The notes under the pieces: generated by a model
What the model was told of the DNA's origin: nothing
The model's database searches: none
Seen by the model: only the letters and a program-made list of their open reading frames with translations
Part shown: positions 8,397 to 16,721 of the stretch, piece after piece
Position numbering within the stretch: the stretch's first letter is position 1
Layout: each line of letters starts with the position of its first letter
Made by a program: the position numbers and the translations under genes
Assembly (NCBI RefSeq): GCF_900112335.1
Contig: NZ_FOLG01000003.1
Span: forward strand, 248,001-312,000
Length of the DNA stretch: 64,000 bases
DNA from: Tropicimonas isoalkanivorans
Lineage (GTDB): Bacteria > Pseudomonadota > Alphaproteobacteria > Rhodobacterales > Rhodobacteraceae
Reading direction: 5' to 3'

Positions 8397-9392
8397 TCAG
8401 TCGATCCAGCCCTGTTCGCGGTAGTACCGTGCCGCGCCAGGATGCAGTTCGAGGACCGCCTGGTTGGGTTGGGCGCCAGCTTGCGGATCCCAGCCGGAAA
8501 GCGGAGCGTAGGTTTCCGCGATCTCGTCGCGGCTTTCCACCAGAGACTTGGTGACCTGGTAGATCGCGTCTTCGTCCACGTTGCGGTTGGCAATCAGAAG
8601 CGTCGGCGACGTCGGGTTAACGTAGTCGGTCTCAAGCCCCTTGTAGGAACCGGCCGGCATCGTGCCCGTGGGCATGCCAAGCGTTTCCATATGCGACAGA
8701 ACGGTTTCGCCGACCGGGAGGAAGACCATGTCGGAAGTGAGAGTCGTCTCCGTCATCGTCGCCTGCCCGATTGGAGCGTTCTCGACGTAGACGTCGGCGG
8801 TTCCGTCGCGGAGCATTTGTGCGATCTGGGCAGTTTCGACCTGAACGATTGCGCCCTTGCCACGCAGTTCCTCAAGGCTCGTTCCAAGCGCTTCGAACAT
8901 GTAGTTGGCAACGATCGGAACCTGCGAGCCGGTCGGCTTCATGGCGATACGCGGCAGCTCTTCGGCGGAGAGAACTTTCTCCAACGTGTCGTTGCCCGTT
9001 TCGTCGACATAAGCCTTACGCGCGACGACGGTCGTGTAGGACGTCTGCAGGCCACCCACGACGGTGGTGATGTCCTTGCTCTCGCGGCCCTTGAATTCCT
9101 CGCCAATCCCGTCGCGCGCCCAGACAGCGGCATTCGAGGTGACGAACCCGAGGTCGGCGACGCCCTGGTTCACCGCAACGGGGTTGGCCATTCCGCCGCC
9201 CCGGGGCATGACTTCGACATTGAGGTCGAGCTCACCGGCCGACCGGCTGATGATTTCACCGAACGTCGATCCGTACGAGTACCACGACCCTCCGGGCGGC
9301 ATCGAAATAAGCTTGACCGTTTCCTGGGCCTGAACGGCCACCGGCATTGCGGCGATTGCCGCCGCTGCCAACCCTTTGAGTAACTTGTTCAT
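8397..9392 (-). CDS. TAXI-family TRAP transporter solute-binding protein
   Basis: This 331-residue periplasmic protein begins with a clear Sec signal peptide (MNKLLKGLAAAAIAAMPVAVQAQ, cut after AQA). TAXI-family features follow: PPGGSWYSYGSTFGEIISR, GGMANPVAVNQGVADLGF, and the C-terminal YREQGWID. The frame is open to 9632, but ATG 9392 has AGAGGAGG upstream at good spacing and starts the signal peptide. It delivers substrate to the fused TRAP permease encoded 81 bp downstream. TAXI proteins are poorly characterised, so the ligand is open. Confidence 0.93.
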   Translation of the reverse strand: MNKLLKGLAAAAIAAMPVAVQAQETVKLISMPPGGSWYSYGSTFGEIISRSAGELDLNVEVMPRGGGMANPVAVNQGVADLGFVTSNAAVWARDGIGEEFKGRESKDITTVVGGLQTSYTTVVARKAYVDETGNDTLEKVLSAEELPRIAMKPTGSQVPIVANYMFEALGTSLEELRGKGAIVQVETAQIAQMLRDGTADVYVENAPIGQATMTETTLTSDMVFLPVGETVLSHMETLGMPTGTMPAGSYKGLETDYVNPTSPTLLIANRNVDEDAIYQVTKSLVESRDEIAETYAPLSGWDPQAGAQPNQAVLELHPGAARYYREQGWID

Positions 9393-9554
9393 GCTGTCCT
9401 CCTCTGGTGACGCATTTGATGTCTTGATCCGACATGCGCTCGGGTTCGGGTGCGGTAGTGCGTCTGCATGTCTGCTGATGCCCCCGTGAACCACCCACCT
9501 CTTGGACCAGTGGCCCACCTCCCGAGCGGCAAGCTCAAAATGGCAGCATCGCAT

Positions 9555-9565
9555 ATATTTGTCAA
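9555..9565 (-). promoter_or_regulatory. TTGACAAATAT motif upstream of the TRAP operon
   Basis: The minus strand reads TTGACAAATAT. The first six bases are a perfect -35 hexamer, although no good -10 follows at standard spacing. The identical 11-mer occurs at 13721-13731 upstream of the iron alcohol dehydrogenase, so it may be a shared promoter or regulator element. Confidence 0.35.
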
Positions 9566-9709
9566 TTTGTTTGTTAAAGTGATGGAAATTGGGCTTCTTA
9601 AGGCTCGCAGTGAAATCCGACGCCACCATCAAATCTATACTAACTCATTGTATTTTAAATATTATTTATGATTAATTGCAACATCCCTCTCCATCGGGCC
9701 GATGAGTCG

Positions 9710-9900
9710 CTAAGAACGATAACATGACAACTCGCAATCATTCGGACCGAACATGTCAATGAACTGAAGAAGAACGAGTCCCGCCCCCGTCGGCGTAAAA
9801 TTGTCGCAAGGGCGAGCCGTGCCTATGCGAAAAAGCGCATGAAACCCAGAAATCGCTTTGCCAGCGCAATTCTCTCGGGCGAGCGGATGCAGGCACATCG
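9710..9900 (-). pseudogene. Possible degraded LysR-type regulator N-terminus
   Basis: One minus-strand frame contains FTPTGAGLVLLQFIDMFG and an overlapping frame contains AFSHRHGSPLRQF. These resemble the end of a LysR helix-turn-helix (LFxRxGRxxxxTxAGxxLL) broken by a frameshift. There is no intact start, and the effector-binding domain is missing. The match is short, so chance similarity cannot be excluded. Confidence 0.22.
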
Positions 9901-10111
9901 GCCCAATTCCACGTATGGTTGTGTCTCAATCTGAACCTGCAAGCAAGTCGCGGCCCGGAGAAAGCGCCACGCCGCGTAAGCGCTGTTGAAAGAAGAATTG
10001 AAACACGGCCCAAGCTAATTTACAACATGACAAACAATTCCGGGCGCTGCATGCACGCTGCCGGCCCTTGCCGGGCACCCGTCTGCGGCCGAAATGTTGG
10101 AAATACGCATT

Positions 10112-11161
10112 ATGCCTAAAGTCCTCATACTCGCCGATGATGTGACCGGAGCACTGGACAGTTCTGTCGCTTTCGCCGCCCGCGGACTGCGTGCGATTTG
10201 CGCGCTCGCACCCGAGACGCTCGAGCGTGCGCTCGACCAGAATGCGGACGTCGTTGCGGTGGCGACGAACTCCCGCGAAGGCAGTGAACAAGCGGCACGA
10301 GATGCCATCGCGAGCGTGCGTGACATAGCAGCTAAGCGTTTTGAGGTACTGTTTAAGAAGGTCGACAGCCGGATGAAGGGGCATATCGCGGCGGAGATCG
10401 ATGCGCTGTCCCTGCCATTGGATCGCGGCGTCGTGGTCTGCCCGGCGATCCCGCGCCTCAAACGCCACGTGGTCGGCGGTTCGGTCTGCGGTGCCGGAAT
10501 TTCGACGCCGATACCCGTTGCGCCCGCAATCGGAAGACCTGCCCAGGTTGTCGACGCAACGTCTCAGGCAGAGATCTTGACCGCATTGCCGAGCACCCTC
10601 TCCGCCCCGCTTTACGTTGGCGCGGCTGGCCTTGCCGAAGCGCTCGCAGAGCGGCTCGCCGCGAATTCGGCGCCGCGCCCCGCACCTTCGCCTCAGTCAC
10701 CGGCCGTGTTTGCGATCGGATCGCGCGATCCGGTCACCGTCGCACAAGTGGAAGCCTTATCCGGCGTTCCAAAAGTCTCGGCACCAAACGGGCGCGTGCC
10801 CTCAGCAACCATTGCTGGCACGACGATCATCCAGATGACACCTGGCGACGAGCAACGCTCTGGCAAAGCCGCTGGAGAGGATTTTGCGTCCGGGGTCGCG
10901 GCACTTTTGCAAGCCTCCGCGATCCCCACCCTGCTCGGCTGCGGTGGCGAGACGGCGGCCGCAATTCTCAAAAAGCTAGGCGCGGGGTTTTTGGAAGTGA
11001 AAGGCGAGCTCCTGCCGGGCGTGCCCCTTTCGCACACCCTCGATGGTGAGCGGCGCCTGGATGTCATCACCAAATCAGGTGGATTTGGACCGCCCGATAC
11101 ACTTCTCGCACTCGTTCAGATGCTGTCCGCCAACGCTCAACGCGATCATCAGAAGGCGTAA
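10112..11161 (+). CDS. DUF1537 four-carbon acid sugar kinase-like protein
   Basis: The 349-residue product opens with MPKVLILADDVTGALDS, the signature of the DUF1537 kinase family (OtnK/DtnK/LtnK) that phosphorylates C4 sugar acids such as threonate and erythronate. The KKVDSRMKGH motif near residue 90 and the nucleotide-binding GGETAAAILKKLG and SGGFGPPDTL near the C-terminus are present. The middle is compressed after VCPAIP, and total length is below the roughly 400-430 residues usual for the family, so an internal deletion is possible. ATG 10094 is also in frame. It converges on the pdxA-type gene; such pairs act in sequence in known threonate pathways. Confidence 0.85.
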   Translation: MPKVLILADDVTGALDSSVAFAARGLRAICALAPETLERALDQNADVVAVATNSREGSEQAARDAIASVRDIAAKRFEVLFKKVDSRMKGHIAAEIDALSLPLDRGVVVCPAIPRLKRHVVGGSVCGAGISTPIPVAPAIGRPAQVVDATSQAEILTALPSTLSAPLYVGAAGLAEALAERLAANSAPRPAPSPQSPAVFAIGSRDPVTVAQVEALSGVPKVSAPNGRVPSATIAGTTIIQMTPGDEQRSGKAAGEDFASGVAALLQASAIPTLLGCGGETAAAILKKLGAGFLEVKGELLPGVPLSHTLDGERRLDVITKSGGFGPPDTLLALVQMLSANAQRDHQKA

Positions 11162-11177
11162 CCAGATCGCCCATTAA

Positions 11178-11212
11178 AGAGAAAACGGCGCCCACATGAG
11201 GACGCCGTCTCT
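11178..11212. terminator. Hairpin between convergent kinase and pdxA-type genes
   Basis: AGAG-aaa-ACGGCG pairs with CGCCGT-CTCT around a 12-base loop in the 80-bp gap between two converging genes. It is a plausible bidirectional terminator, though the stem has a three-base bulge and no long T-run. Confidence 0.4.
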
Positions 11213-11241
11213 GGTTGCATGGGAGGGAAACGGCAGCCTCG

Positions 11242-12222
11242 TCAGCCGCGGCTCGCAGCGAGCTTTCTGCCGTAGTCGAGCGCGGCCAGCATGTTGACAT
11301 GTTTGGCCCTGCCTGTTCCGGCAAGGTCGAACGCGGTTCCATGATCGACCGAACAGCGATCGATTGGCAGCCCGAGCGAGCAGTTGATGGCGGTGTCGAA
11401 AGCGATGAGCTTGACCGGGATATGACCCTGATCGTGGTACTGCGCCACCATCAGGTCGAAATCGCCGCTATGGGCACGGTAATAGGCGGTATCTGCAGGG
11501 ATCGGGCCAACCACGTTGATCCCCTCCGCCTGTGCGCGCTCCACGCCCGGCGTGACCTGAAGGTCATCTTCGTTTCCGAACAGGCCACCCTCGCCGCAGT
11601 GCGGGTTGATCCCGGCAACGGCGATGCGTGGGCTCTCGATCCCCATGCGCTGCATGTGCCGGTGCCCCGTCACGATGGTCTGATAGATCCTATCCGGCGT
11701 CGCCCGTTCGGTAATCGCATCCTTGAGCGAGACATGGGTCGAGACGTGAATGACGTTGAGCGTCGGCGAGGCGAGCAGCATCCAGGAGGACTTGCTTCCG
11801 CTCAAATGCGCCAACAGCCCCGTGTGGCCATCGTAATGGTGGCCAGCCGCATTCAGCGCCGCCTTGTTGATTGGCGCGGTAACGATGCCGGCGGCGGCGC
11901 CGTCCATCGTCATTTCCACAGCCTTCTTGATGTACTGGTAGCAGGCTTCCCCACACGCCTCGGAAAGGACGCCGAACTTGCCCGGAAGCCCGTCGACCGG
12001 GACATGCAGGACGGAGAGGCCGCCCTCCTCCCGCCCCTCTGGATCGGTGATCGGCAGGGTTACATCGCAGGCGGTACGGGCGCGCTCAAGCGTGTCCCGG
12101 TCGCCGATCACGGTGTAACGGGCCCGGGCGTCTGGCGAGAGCTCGGCGAAGGCCTTTACGATCACCTCAGCGCCAACGCCCGAGGGATCGCCCATGGTTA
12201 TAACTATTGGAGTGTCGTTCAT
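11242..12222 (-). CDS. pdxA: PdxA-family dehydrogenase (4-phospho-C4 acid type)
   Basis: The 326-residue protein is a clear PdxA homologue: MGDPSGVGAEV at the N-terminus, TAPINKAALNAAG, the metal histidines in HYDGHTGLLAHL and YHDQGHIPVK, and the C-terminal SVDHGTAFDLAGTG. PdxA oxidises and decarboxylates 4-phosphohydroxythreonine in vitamin B6 synthesis. The PdxA2 subgroup, encoded beside DUF1537 kinases, does the equivalent on phospho-threonate/erythronate to give a triose phosphate. Context favours the catabolic role. AAGGAG precedes the ATG. It is followed on the same strand from the DHDPS-like gene, 64 bp apart. Confidence 0.9.
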   Translation of the reverse strand: MNDTPIVITMGDPSGVGAEVIVKAFAELSPDARARYTVIGDRDTLERARTACDVTLPITDPEGREEGGLSVLHVPVDGLPGKFGVLSEACGEACYQYIKKAVEMTMDGAAAGIVTAPINKAALNAAGHHYDGHTGLLAHLSGSKSSWMLLASPTLNVIHVSTHVSLKDAITERATPDRIYQTIVTGHRHMQRMGIESPRIAVAGINPHCGEGGLFGNEDDLQVTPGVERAQAEGINVVGPIPADTAYYRAHSGDFDLMVAQYHDQGHIPVKLIAFDTAINCSLGLPIDRCSVDHGTAFDLAGTGRAKHVNMLAALDYGRKLAASRG

Positions 12223-12286
12223 GAGTTCAGATCTCCTTGTGGCTTGCCATCGGCGTTGACGACCCGGCGGCGCGGGTGGGCGACCA

Positions 12287-13168
12287 TCAGATCAGGTCGT
12301 GCTTCTTCAGGATCGCCTCGATTTCCTTGTCCTGCTCGGGGTTGGGCAGGAGAGCGGGCTGGCGCGACGCTCCGACCGACGGGTCCATGACCCAGAGCGC
12401 GCGTTTCACCATCGCTGGCGGGAAGCCCAACTTGTACAGATCTACGCGAAGGGCGGTGTAGGCTTCCTGCGCGGCCGCCGCGCCGGCATCGTCGCCCGAA
12501 TTGAAGCAGGTGACGATCTTCGCCAGCACTTTCGGCATCACATTGCCAAGGCCGGAAATACATCCCGTCGCGCCATTCTGCAGCGCCCAGTGGACGAGGT
12601 GGTCTGGGCCCGAATAGACCTCGAAACCTTCCATATCTCGGCCAACGGCCATGTAAGCTTCCAGCGTATCCATCGCCCCGCCGGAATCCTTGATCCCCGC
12701 GATATTGGAATGCTCAGCGAGTTTTCGGGCCGTCTCGGGCTCAATGTGGTTCTGCGTCCGAGCTGGGATGTCGTAGAGGAAGAGCGGCGTATCCACCGCA
12801 TCAGCGACGGTGGTGTAGTGCCGGATCAGGCCATCCTGAGTGCATGCGATGAAGAAAGGCGTTATGACCGCGATCCCATCGACGCCAATCCGATCAAACT
12901 CACGCGCCAGTTTCAGTGTCTCGAAGGTTGCGGGCATACCGGCATTGACGATGACCTTCACCTTGCCGTCGATTTCGTCCACAACCTCCTCGCAGAGCCT
13001 GACCTTCTCGTCGAAAGTCAGCGCCGAAAAATCTCCATTGGTGCCGGCACACATGATGTTGTTGCCCGCTTCGACCTGCCGGCGCACCTGGGCGCGGGTT
13101 GCCTCGAAATTGATAGTCTCATCGTCGTTAAAGCAGGTGACAAGCGCAACATAGGCGGATTTGGTCAT
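12287..13168 (-). CDS. DHDPS/NAL-family class I aldolase or synthase
   Basis: A 293-residue (beta/alpha)8 lyase of the DapA/NanA superfamily. The GTNGDFSALTFDEK loop near residue 45 corresponds to GTTGE. The Schiff-base lysine is in NIAGIKDSGG, and the catalytic tyrosine in PLFLYDIPART. The family includes dihydrodipicolinate synthase, N-acetylneuraminate lyase and several 2-keto-3-deoxy-acid aldolases. The neighbours (kinase, PdxA-type dehydrogenase, BNR protein) argue for a catabolic sugar-acid role over lysine synthesis. The frame is open to 13522, but ATG 13168 starts at the first conserved strand. Confidence 0.88.
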   Translation of the reverse strand: MTKSAYVALVTCFNDDETINFEATRAQVRRQVEAGNNIMCAGTNGDFSALTFDEKVRLCEEVVDEIDGKVKVIVNAGMPATFETLKLAREFDRIGVDGIAVITPFFIACTQDGLIRHYTTVADAVDTPLFLYDIPARTQNHIEPETARKLAEHSNIAGIKDSGGAMDTLEAYMAVGRDMEGFEVYSGPDHLVHWALQNGATGCISGLGNVMPKVLAKIVTCFNSGDDAGAAAAQEAYTALRVDLYKLGFPPAMVKRALWVMDPSVGASRQPALLPNPEQDKEIEAILKKHDLI

Positions 13169-13879
13169 TGGCTCGAGATCCTTTGGCATCTTGCGTTTCG
13201 ATGGAGCGATCAAGCGCGGCGCAATCGGAAACCGTGTGGTGTCCTGGGGTGGCAGGCACAAATACCCCGACGACCCGAGGCCCAAGGTGCGATCGCTAGC
13301 CCCATTGCGGCGGCCGCTCCGGACAGGCCGGAGAAAGATGTCAGCGCGTGCCGGGACAGCGAAGACCATTGCAAGACGCGCGCGGGCGCGCAGGCCATGT
13401 CGCCGCAGCTCCCATCCGTGTTGGCCATGTTCTCCCCCCGAAATGCGCTGAGCGTCCGAATGTGCGGACCCTCGCCCTCCATCCCGGACCTTTGCTGGGA
13501 GGGAGCATCGATAATGCAGCACCGAGAGTCAAGTAATTTTGTTAGTTTGTAATTTCAATTCCTGGCGCCATCCCCATGCAGATCATGGAGAGGCCAGCCA
13601 CCCACCACCCACTGAAAGTAACGATTATTATTTTTTTACAGTAGTTTATAGTTATTCACCCACCCATCTCCCGAGACATTCTTGACCCTAAGAGGCGGCC
13701 AGCCACAAGCAAATTACGAGTTGACAAATATTTCTTTCACTTTAGACAATAGGCCAACTGGGAGGAAATTTCTGGCAGGCAGCTCTTTGGAGCCGCGTCA
13801 GGACTTGCTCTCATCCGCCATTTAAACAAACCGGACGGCCCTCCACCTGCGCGGCCGTGGCTCAAGGAGAGGAACGAAG
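13169..13879. other. 711-bp divergent intergenic region
   Basis: The part nearest the aldolase gene (13190-13520) is GC-rich without a believable gene. From about 13536 to 13760 the base composition becomes strongly AT-rich, with GGCCAGCCAC repeated at 13592 and 13697. It holds the promoter of the iron alcohol dehydrogenase and probably that of the aldolase/pdxA operon. Confidence 0.6.
13721..13750 (+). promoter_or_regulatory. Candidate sigma-70 promoter of the iron alcohol dehydrogenase
   Basis: A perfect -35 (TTGACA, 13721-13726) is followed after 18 bases by GACAAT (13745-13750), an acceptable -10. The -35 sits in the word TTGACAAATAT that also occurs upstream of the TRAP operon. It lies 130 bases before the start codon. 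Confidence 0.4.
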
Positions 13880-14995
13880 ATGGAACTCATTCAACCGATC
13901 GAGCTTCAGTTTCCCCCACTCGTTCAATTCGGTCAGGATGCGCTGGCGAAGCTGGCCACTTGGGTGGCGGAGAAGGGTTACCAACGTCCATTCGTTGTCG
14001 CGGACCCGGTGAATGCGGAGCGTCTCGAGTTGCTCGGCCTTGGGGATGTTCCCTGTTTTGGCCAAGTCGTCCCAGAGCCCGACGCGAATAACCTCACCGC
14101 CGCTGTAGACGCTGCGAAGTCCTGCGACCTCGTCATCGGCTTCGGTGGCGGTTCGGCGATGGACCTTGCCAAACTGGTCGCTGTGATGATCGGCAACGAC
14201 GTCGGCCTGGCGGATATCAGCGGCCCCCACCGCGCGCCGGCTCGCAACGTCGGGCTTGTGCAAATCCCGACGACCGCAGGAACCGGCTCCGAAGTCGGGA
14301 CGCGAGCCCTTGTGACCGACCCCGAAACGAACAGCAAAGTGGCCACCGAGAGCCGCAATATGCTGGCGGATATGGCGATCATCGATCCGATGCTGACCAT
14401 GTCAGTACCGCCCTTCGTGACCGCGGCCACTGGCATCGACGCGATGGCGCATTGTGTCGAAGCGTTCACCTCGAAACGTTCGCACCCCTTGATCGACACC
14501 TATGCGATGAAAGGCATCGAACTGGTGGGCGCCTACTTGAAACGCGCGGTTGAGGACGGCGCCGACACCGAAGCACGCGGTGGCCTGGCGCTCGCGGCAT
14601 TCTACGGAGGCATTTGCCTCGGCCCGGTCAACACCACTGCGGGCCATGCGGTGTCGTATCCACTGGGAACGCGCCACAAGTTGCCGCACGGCATCGCCAA
14701 TGCGCTGATCTTTCCCCACACGCTCGCCGCAAATGCGCGTGCAGTGCCGGAGAAGACCCAGGCGATACTCGCAGCACTTGGGTACCCTGACGGTGGAGAC
14801 AACGCCGTGTTGGAAAACGCACGCGCCTTCTGCGAGGGACTGGGACTTAAGATGCACCTCAGCGCCCACGGTGTCCCGAAGGAAGACCTGCCGGAGATGG
14901 CGCGCGAAGCCCACGCAATCCGTCGCCTCCTCGACTGGAATCCGGTCGATCTGTCGGTGGCTGACATCGAGGCGATTTACGAAGCCGCCTATTGA
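13880..14995 (+). CDS. Iron-containing alcohol dehydrogenase
   Basis: The 371-residue protein is a group III metal-dependent dehydrogenase. GFGGGSAMDLAK (residues 87-98) and PTTAGTGSEVG (130-140) bind NAD(P). D187, H191, H256 and H270 form the expected Fe/Zn ligand set. AAGGAGAGG at good spacing supports ATG 13880. It is divergent from the aldolase/pdxA genes and upstream of the BNR protein on the same strand, so it may oxidise or reduce a small alcohol or semialdehyde of the same pathway. Family members include butanol, lactaldehyde and 1,3-propanediol dehydrogenases and maleylacetate reductases. Confidence 0.9.
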   Translation: MELIQPIELQFPPLVQFGQDALAKLATWVAEKGYQRPFVVADPVNAERLELLGLGDVPCFGQVVPEPDANNLTAAVDAAKSCDLVIGFGGGSAMDLAKLVAVMIGNDVGLADISGPHRAPARNVGLVQIPTTAGTGSEVGTRALVTDPETNSKVATESRNMLADMAIIDPMLTMSVPPFVTAATGIDAMAHCVEAFTSKRSHPLIDTYAMKGIELVGAYLKRAVEDGADTEARGGLALAAFYGGICLGPVNTTAGHAVSYPLGTRHKLPHGIANALIFPHTLAANARAVPEKTQAILAALGYPDGGDNAVLENARAFCEGLGLKMHLSAHGVPKEDLPEMAREAHAIRRLLDWNPVDLSVADIEAIYEAAY

Positions 14996-15168
14996 GACAG
15001 TGCCCGTCGCAAGACAGTCCGCATCGGACAGAAACGACGACGAGCTTTGTCCAGAGGGACCACGCGCCAGATTTTAAACAGCGCGGAATTTGATCTTACA
15101 CCAACACCGTTCAGACGCCCAATGTGTGACCGTCCGTCCGGTGACCGAAGACTGGGAGGAGCTTGCGA

Positions 15169-16242
15169 ATGAAAGTCCTGCAAGAGAAAAAGATCCCGAC
15201 GCCAGCGCCAAGCAACCACGCGTCGAACTTGCTCGAACTTGGGAATGGCGATCTGCTGTGTACATGGTTTGGCGGCTCAATGGAGGGCACGCCGGACATC
15301 AGCATCTATATGGCCCGGTTCGACCGCAGTCGCGACACCTGGCTCGAAGCCGTCAAGATGTCAGATGACCCGACACGTTCTGAACAGAACCCGGCGCTGT
15401 TCAGGCATCCGTCCGGGGAGCTTTGGCTCCTCTACACCGCGCAGCTTTGGGCAGACCAAGGCACGGCCGTGGTGCGGATCCGGCGATCGGCAGACGACGG
15501 GATGACCTGGAGCCCTGCCGTGGAGTTGTTCGACGAGCCGGGAACATTCATCCGTCATGCGCCGGTCGTGAACCCGTCAGGCGCCCTGCTGCTTCCGATC
15601 TGGAACAGCAATATCCGCAATGCATTCGGAGACGACTATAGCCTCGTGAAGGTGTCAGAAGACGGTGGCGAGACGTGGGAACAGGTGCCGGTTCCCGACA
15701 GCCGGGGGAGTGTCCACATGGACATCCTTGAAACGTGTCAGGTGGCCTTCTTCCGGAGGCGGCAGGCCGATCACGTCTTCCGCAGCGTGTCGGACGACGG
15801 CGGGCTTAGCTGGAGCGAGCCCGAGGCCACGACTTTGCCCAATAACAACTCGTCCATCCAGGCCCGCGAACTGAAGGACGGCCGAATTGCCATTATCTAC
15901 AACGAGATTGCCGCCGCAGGCAGGGCCGGAGAAAGCTCCGTACCGCCTTGGATCAAGGATCGCGACGCATTTCTCGCCCAATGCGAGATCACGGAGAGCA
16001 GCGCGATCTGGGGCGTGCCCCGCAATCCGCTGGTCATTGCCACCTCAACGGATCTCGGCCGGAGTTGGACCAAGGAAATCGTGGTGGAGTCAGACGCTCA
16101 ACTCCGGTCGGACCATGATCAGACGGGCGCATTCGTCGGCGACTACTCCTACCCGTCGATCATCCAGACAAAGGATGGCAAACTGCACATCAGCTACTCG
16201 TATCTCCGCGACTACATCAAGCACGCAACCCTCGAAATCTAG
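15169..16242 (+). CDS. BNR-repeat (sialidase-fold) protein without signal peptide
   Basis: The 357-residue protein has the HASNLLELGNGDLLCTWFGGSMEG start of the BNR_2 sialidase-like group and four Asp boxes (SADDGMTW, SEDGGETW, SDDGGLSW, STDLGRSW) expected of a six-bladed propeller. There is no signal peptide, so it should act in the cytosol, unlike secreted sialidases. GGAGGAG supports ATG 15169 over an in-frame TTG six bases earlier. Being next to a NAL/DHDPS-family lyase suggests hydrolysis or isomerisation of an imported sugar-acid-like compound. True sialidase activity is not shown; most leaderless BNR_2 proteins are uncharacterised. Confidence 0.82.
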   Translation: MKVLQEKKIPTPAPSNHASNLLELGNGDLLCTWFGGSMEGTPDISIYMARFDRSRDTWLEAVKMSDDPTRSEQNPALFRHPSGELWLLYTAQLWADQGTAVVRIRRSADDGMTWSPAVELFDEPGTFIRHAPVVNPSGALLLPIWNSNIRNAFGDDYSLVKVSEDGGETWEQVPVPDSRGSVHMDILETCQVAFFRRRQADHVFRSVSDDGGLSWSEPEATTLPNNNSSIQARELKDGRIAIIYNEIAAAGRAGESSVPPWIKDRDAFLAQCEITESSAIWGVPRNPLVIATSTDLGRSWTKEIVVESDAQLRSDHDQTGAFVGDYSYPSIIQTKDGKLHISYSYLRDYIKHATLEI

Positions 16243-16251
16243 TTGCCAAAG

Positions 16252-16290
16252 CGTCCGGACCCGGAGGACAGATCCACCCGGTCCGGAACG
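16252..16290. terminator. Hairpin between convergent BNR and response-regulator genes
   Basis: CGTCCGGACC (16252-16261) pairs with GGTCCGGAACG (16280-16290) with a single bulged A. It lies in the 125-bp gap between converging genes and is suitable as a terminator for the plus-strand BNR gene (TTTCG follows). Confidence 0.45.
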
Positions 16291-16367
16291 TTTCGTGGCG
16301 TTCGTTAGTCGACGCCCGCGAGCGGGAAAATGACGTCGAGCCTGAAATCGCCTCCCACAGGCCTATT

Positions 16368-16721
16368 TCATTCGGCGCTGACTATTGCTTCCAGCGCTGC
16401 GATAACCGATCGAAAATTGACGGGTTTGGATATAATCGGGCAATCGCCAAGGTCTGCTGGAATCGAGTTTGCGGAATACCCGGTGAGGAATATGACACCG
16501 ACGCCCTGCTCCCGCAGTCGGGTTGCCAGGTCAAAGGACTTTACCCCGTTCACATTTATATCCAGCACCGCTGCGTCCGGTTTTTCAGCGGTAGAGATGC
16601 TTTCGGCCTTCTCTACGGTGCCGGCCGGCCCGATGACGGTCCAACCCGCGTCCGACAATTCCGCAGCTATGTCCATGGCCACGATGACTTCGTCTTCCAA
16701 TATAAGGACTTTACGATTCAC
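16368..16721 (-). CDS. Single-domain response regulator
   Basis: A 117-residue CheY-like receiver with no output domain: acidic pocket E9/D10, phospho-acceptor D54 in AAVLDINVNG, and the conserved lysine in IISKPVN. It starts with GTG 16721 inside the last codons of the sensor kinase (11-bp overlap), so the two are translationally coupled and are almost certainly cognate partners. Single-domain receivers encoded with HWE kinases often act as phosphate sinks or shuttles. No downstream output gene is adjacent, so the physiological output is unknown. Confidence 0.9.
   Translation of the reverse strand: MNRKVLILEDEVIVAMDIAAELSDAGWTVIGPAGTVEKAESISTAEKPDAAVLDINVNGVKSFDLATRLREQGVGVIFLTGYSANSIPADLGDCPIISKPVNFRSVIAALEAIVSAE

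Larger units (their letters stand above)
9393..10111. other. 719-bp intergenic region, AT-rich in part
   Basis: No convincing gene fits here. The stretch at about 9540-9720 is much more AT-rich than the surroundings and probably holds the promoter of the minus-strand TRAP operon and regulatory sites. A possible degraded LysR-type helix-turn-helix fragment lies at 9710-9900. The kinase at 10112 has no obvious Shine-Dalgarno beyond TTGGAAAT. Confidence 0.6.

Noticed and set aside
13190-13522. Upstream extension of the DHDPS-like frame
   Set aside because: It lacks conserved sequence and would add over 100 residues to a protein that is already full length from ATG 13168.
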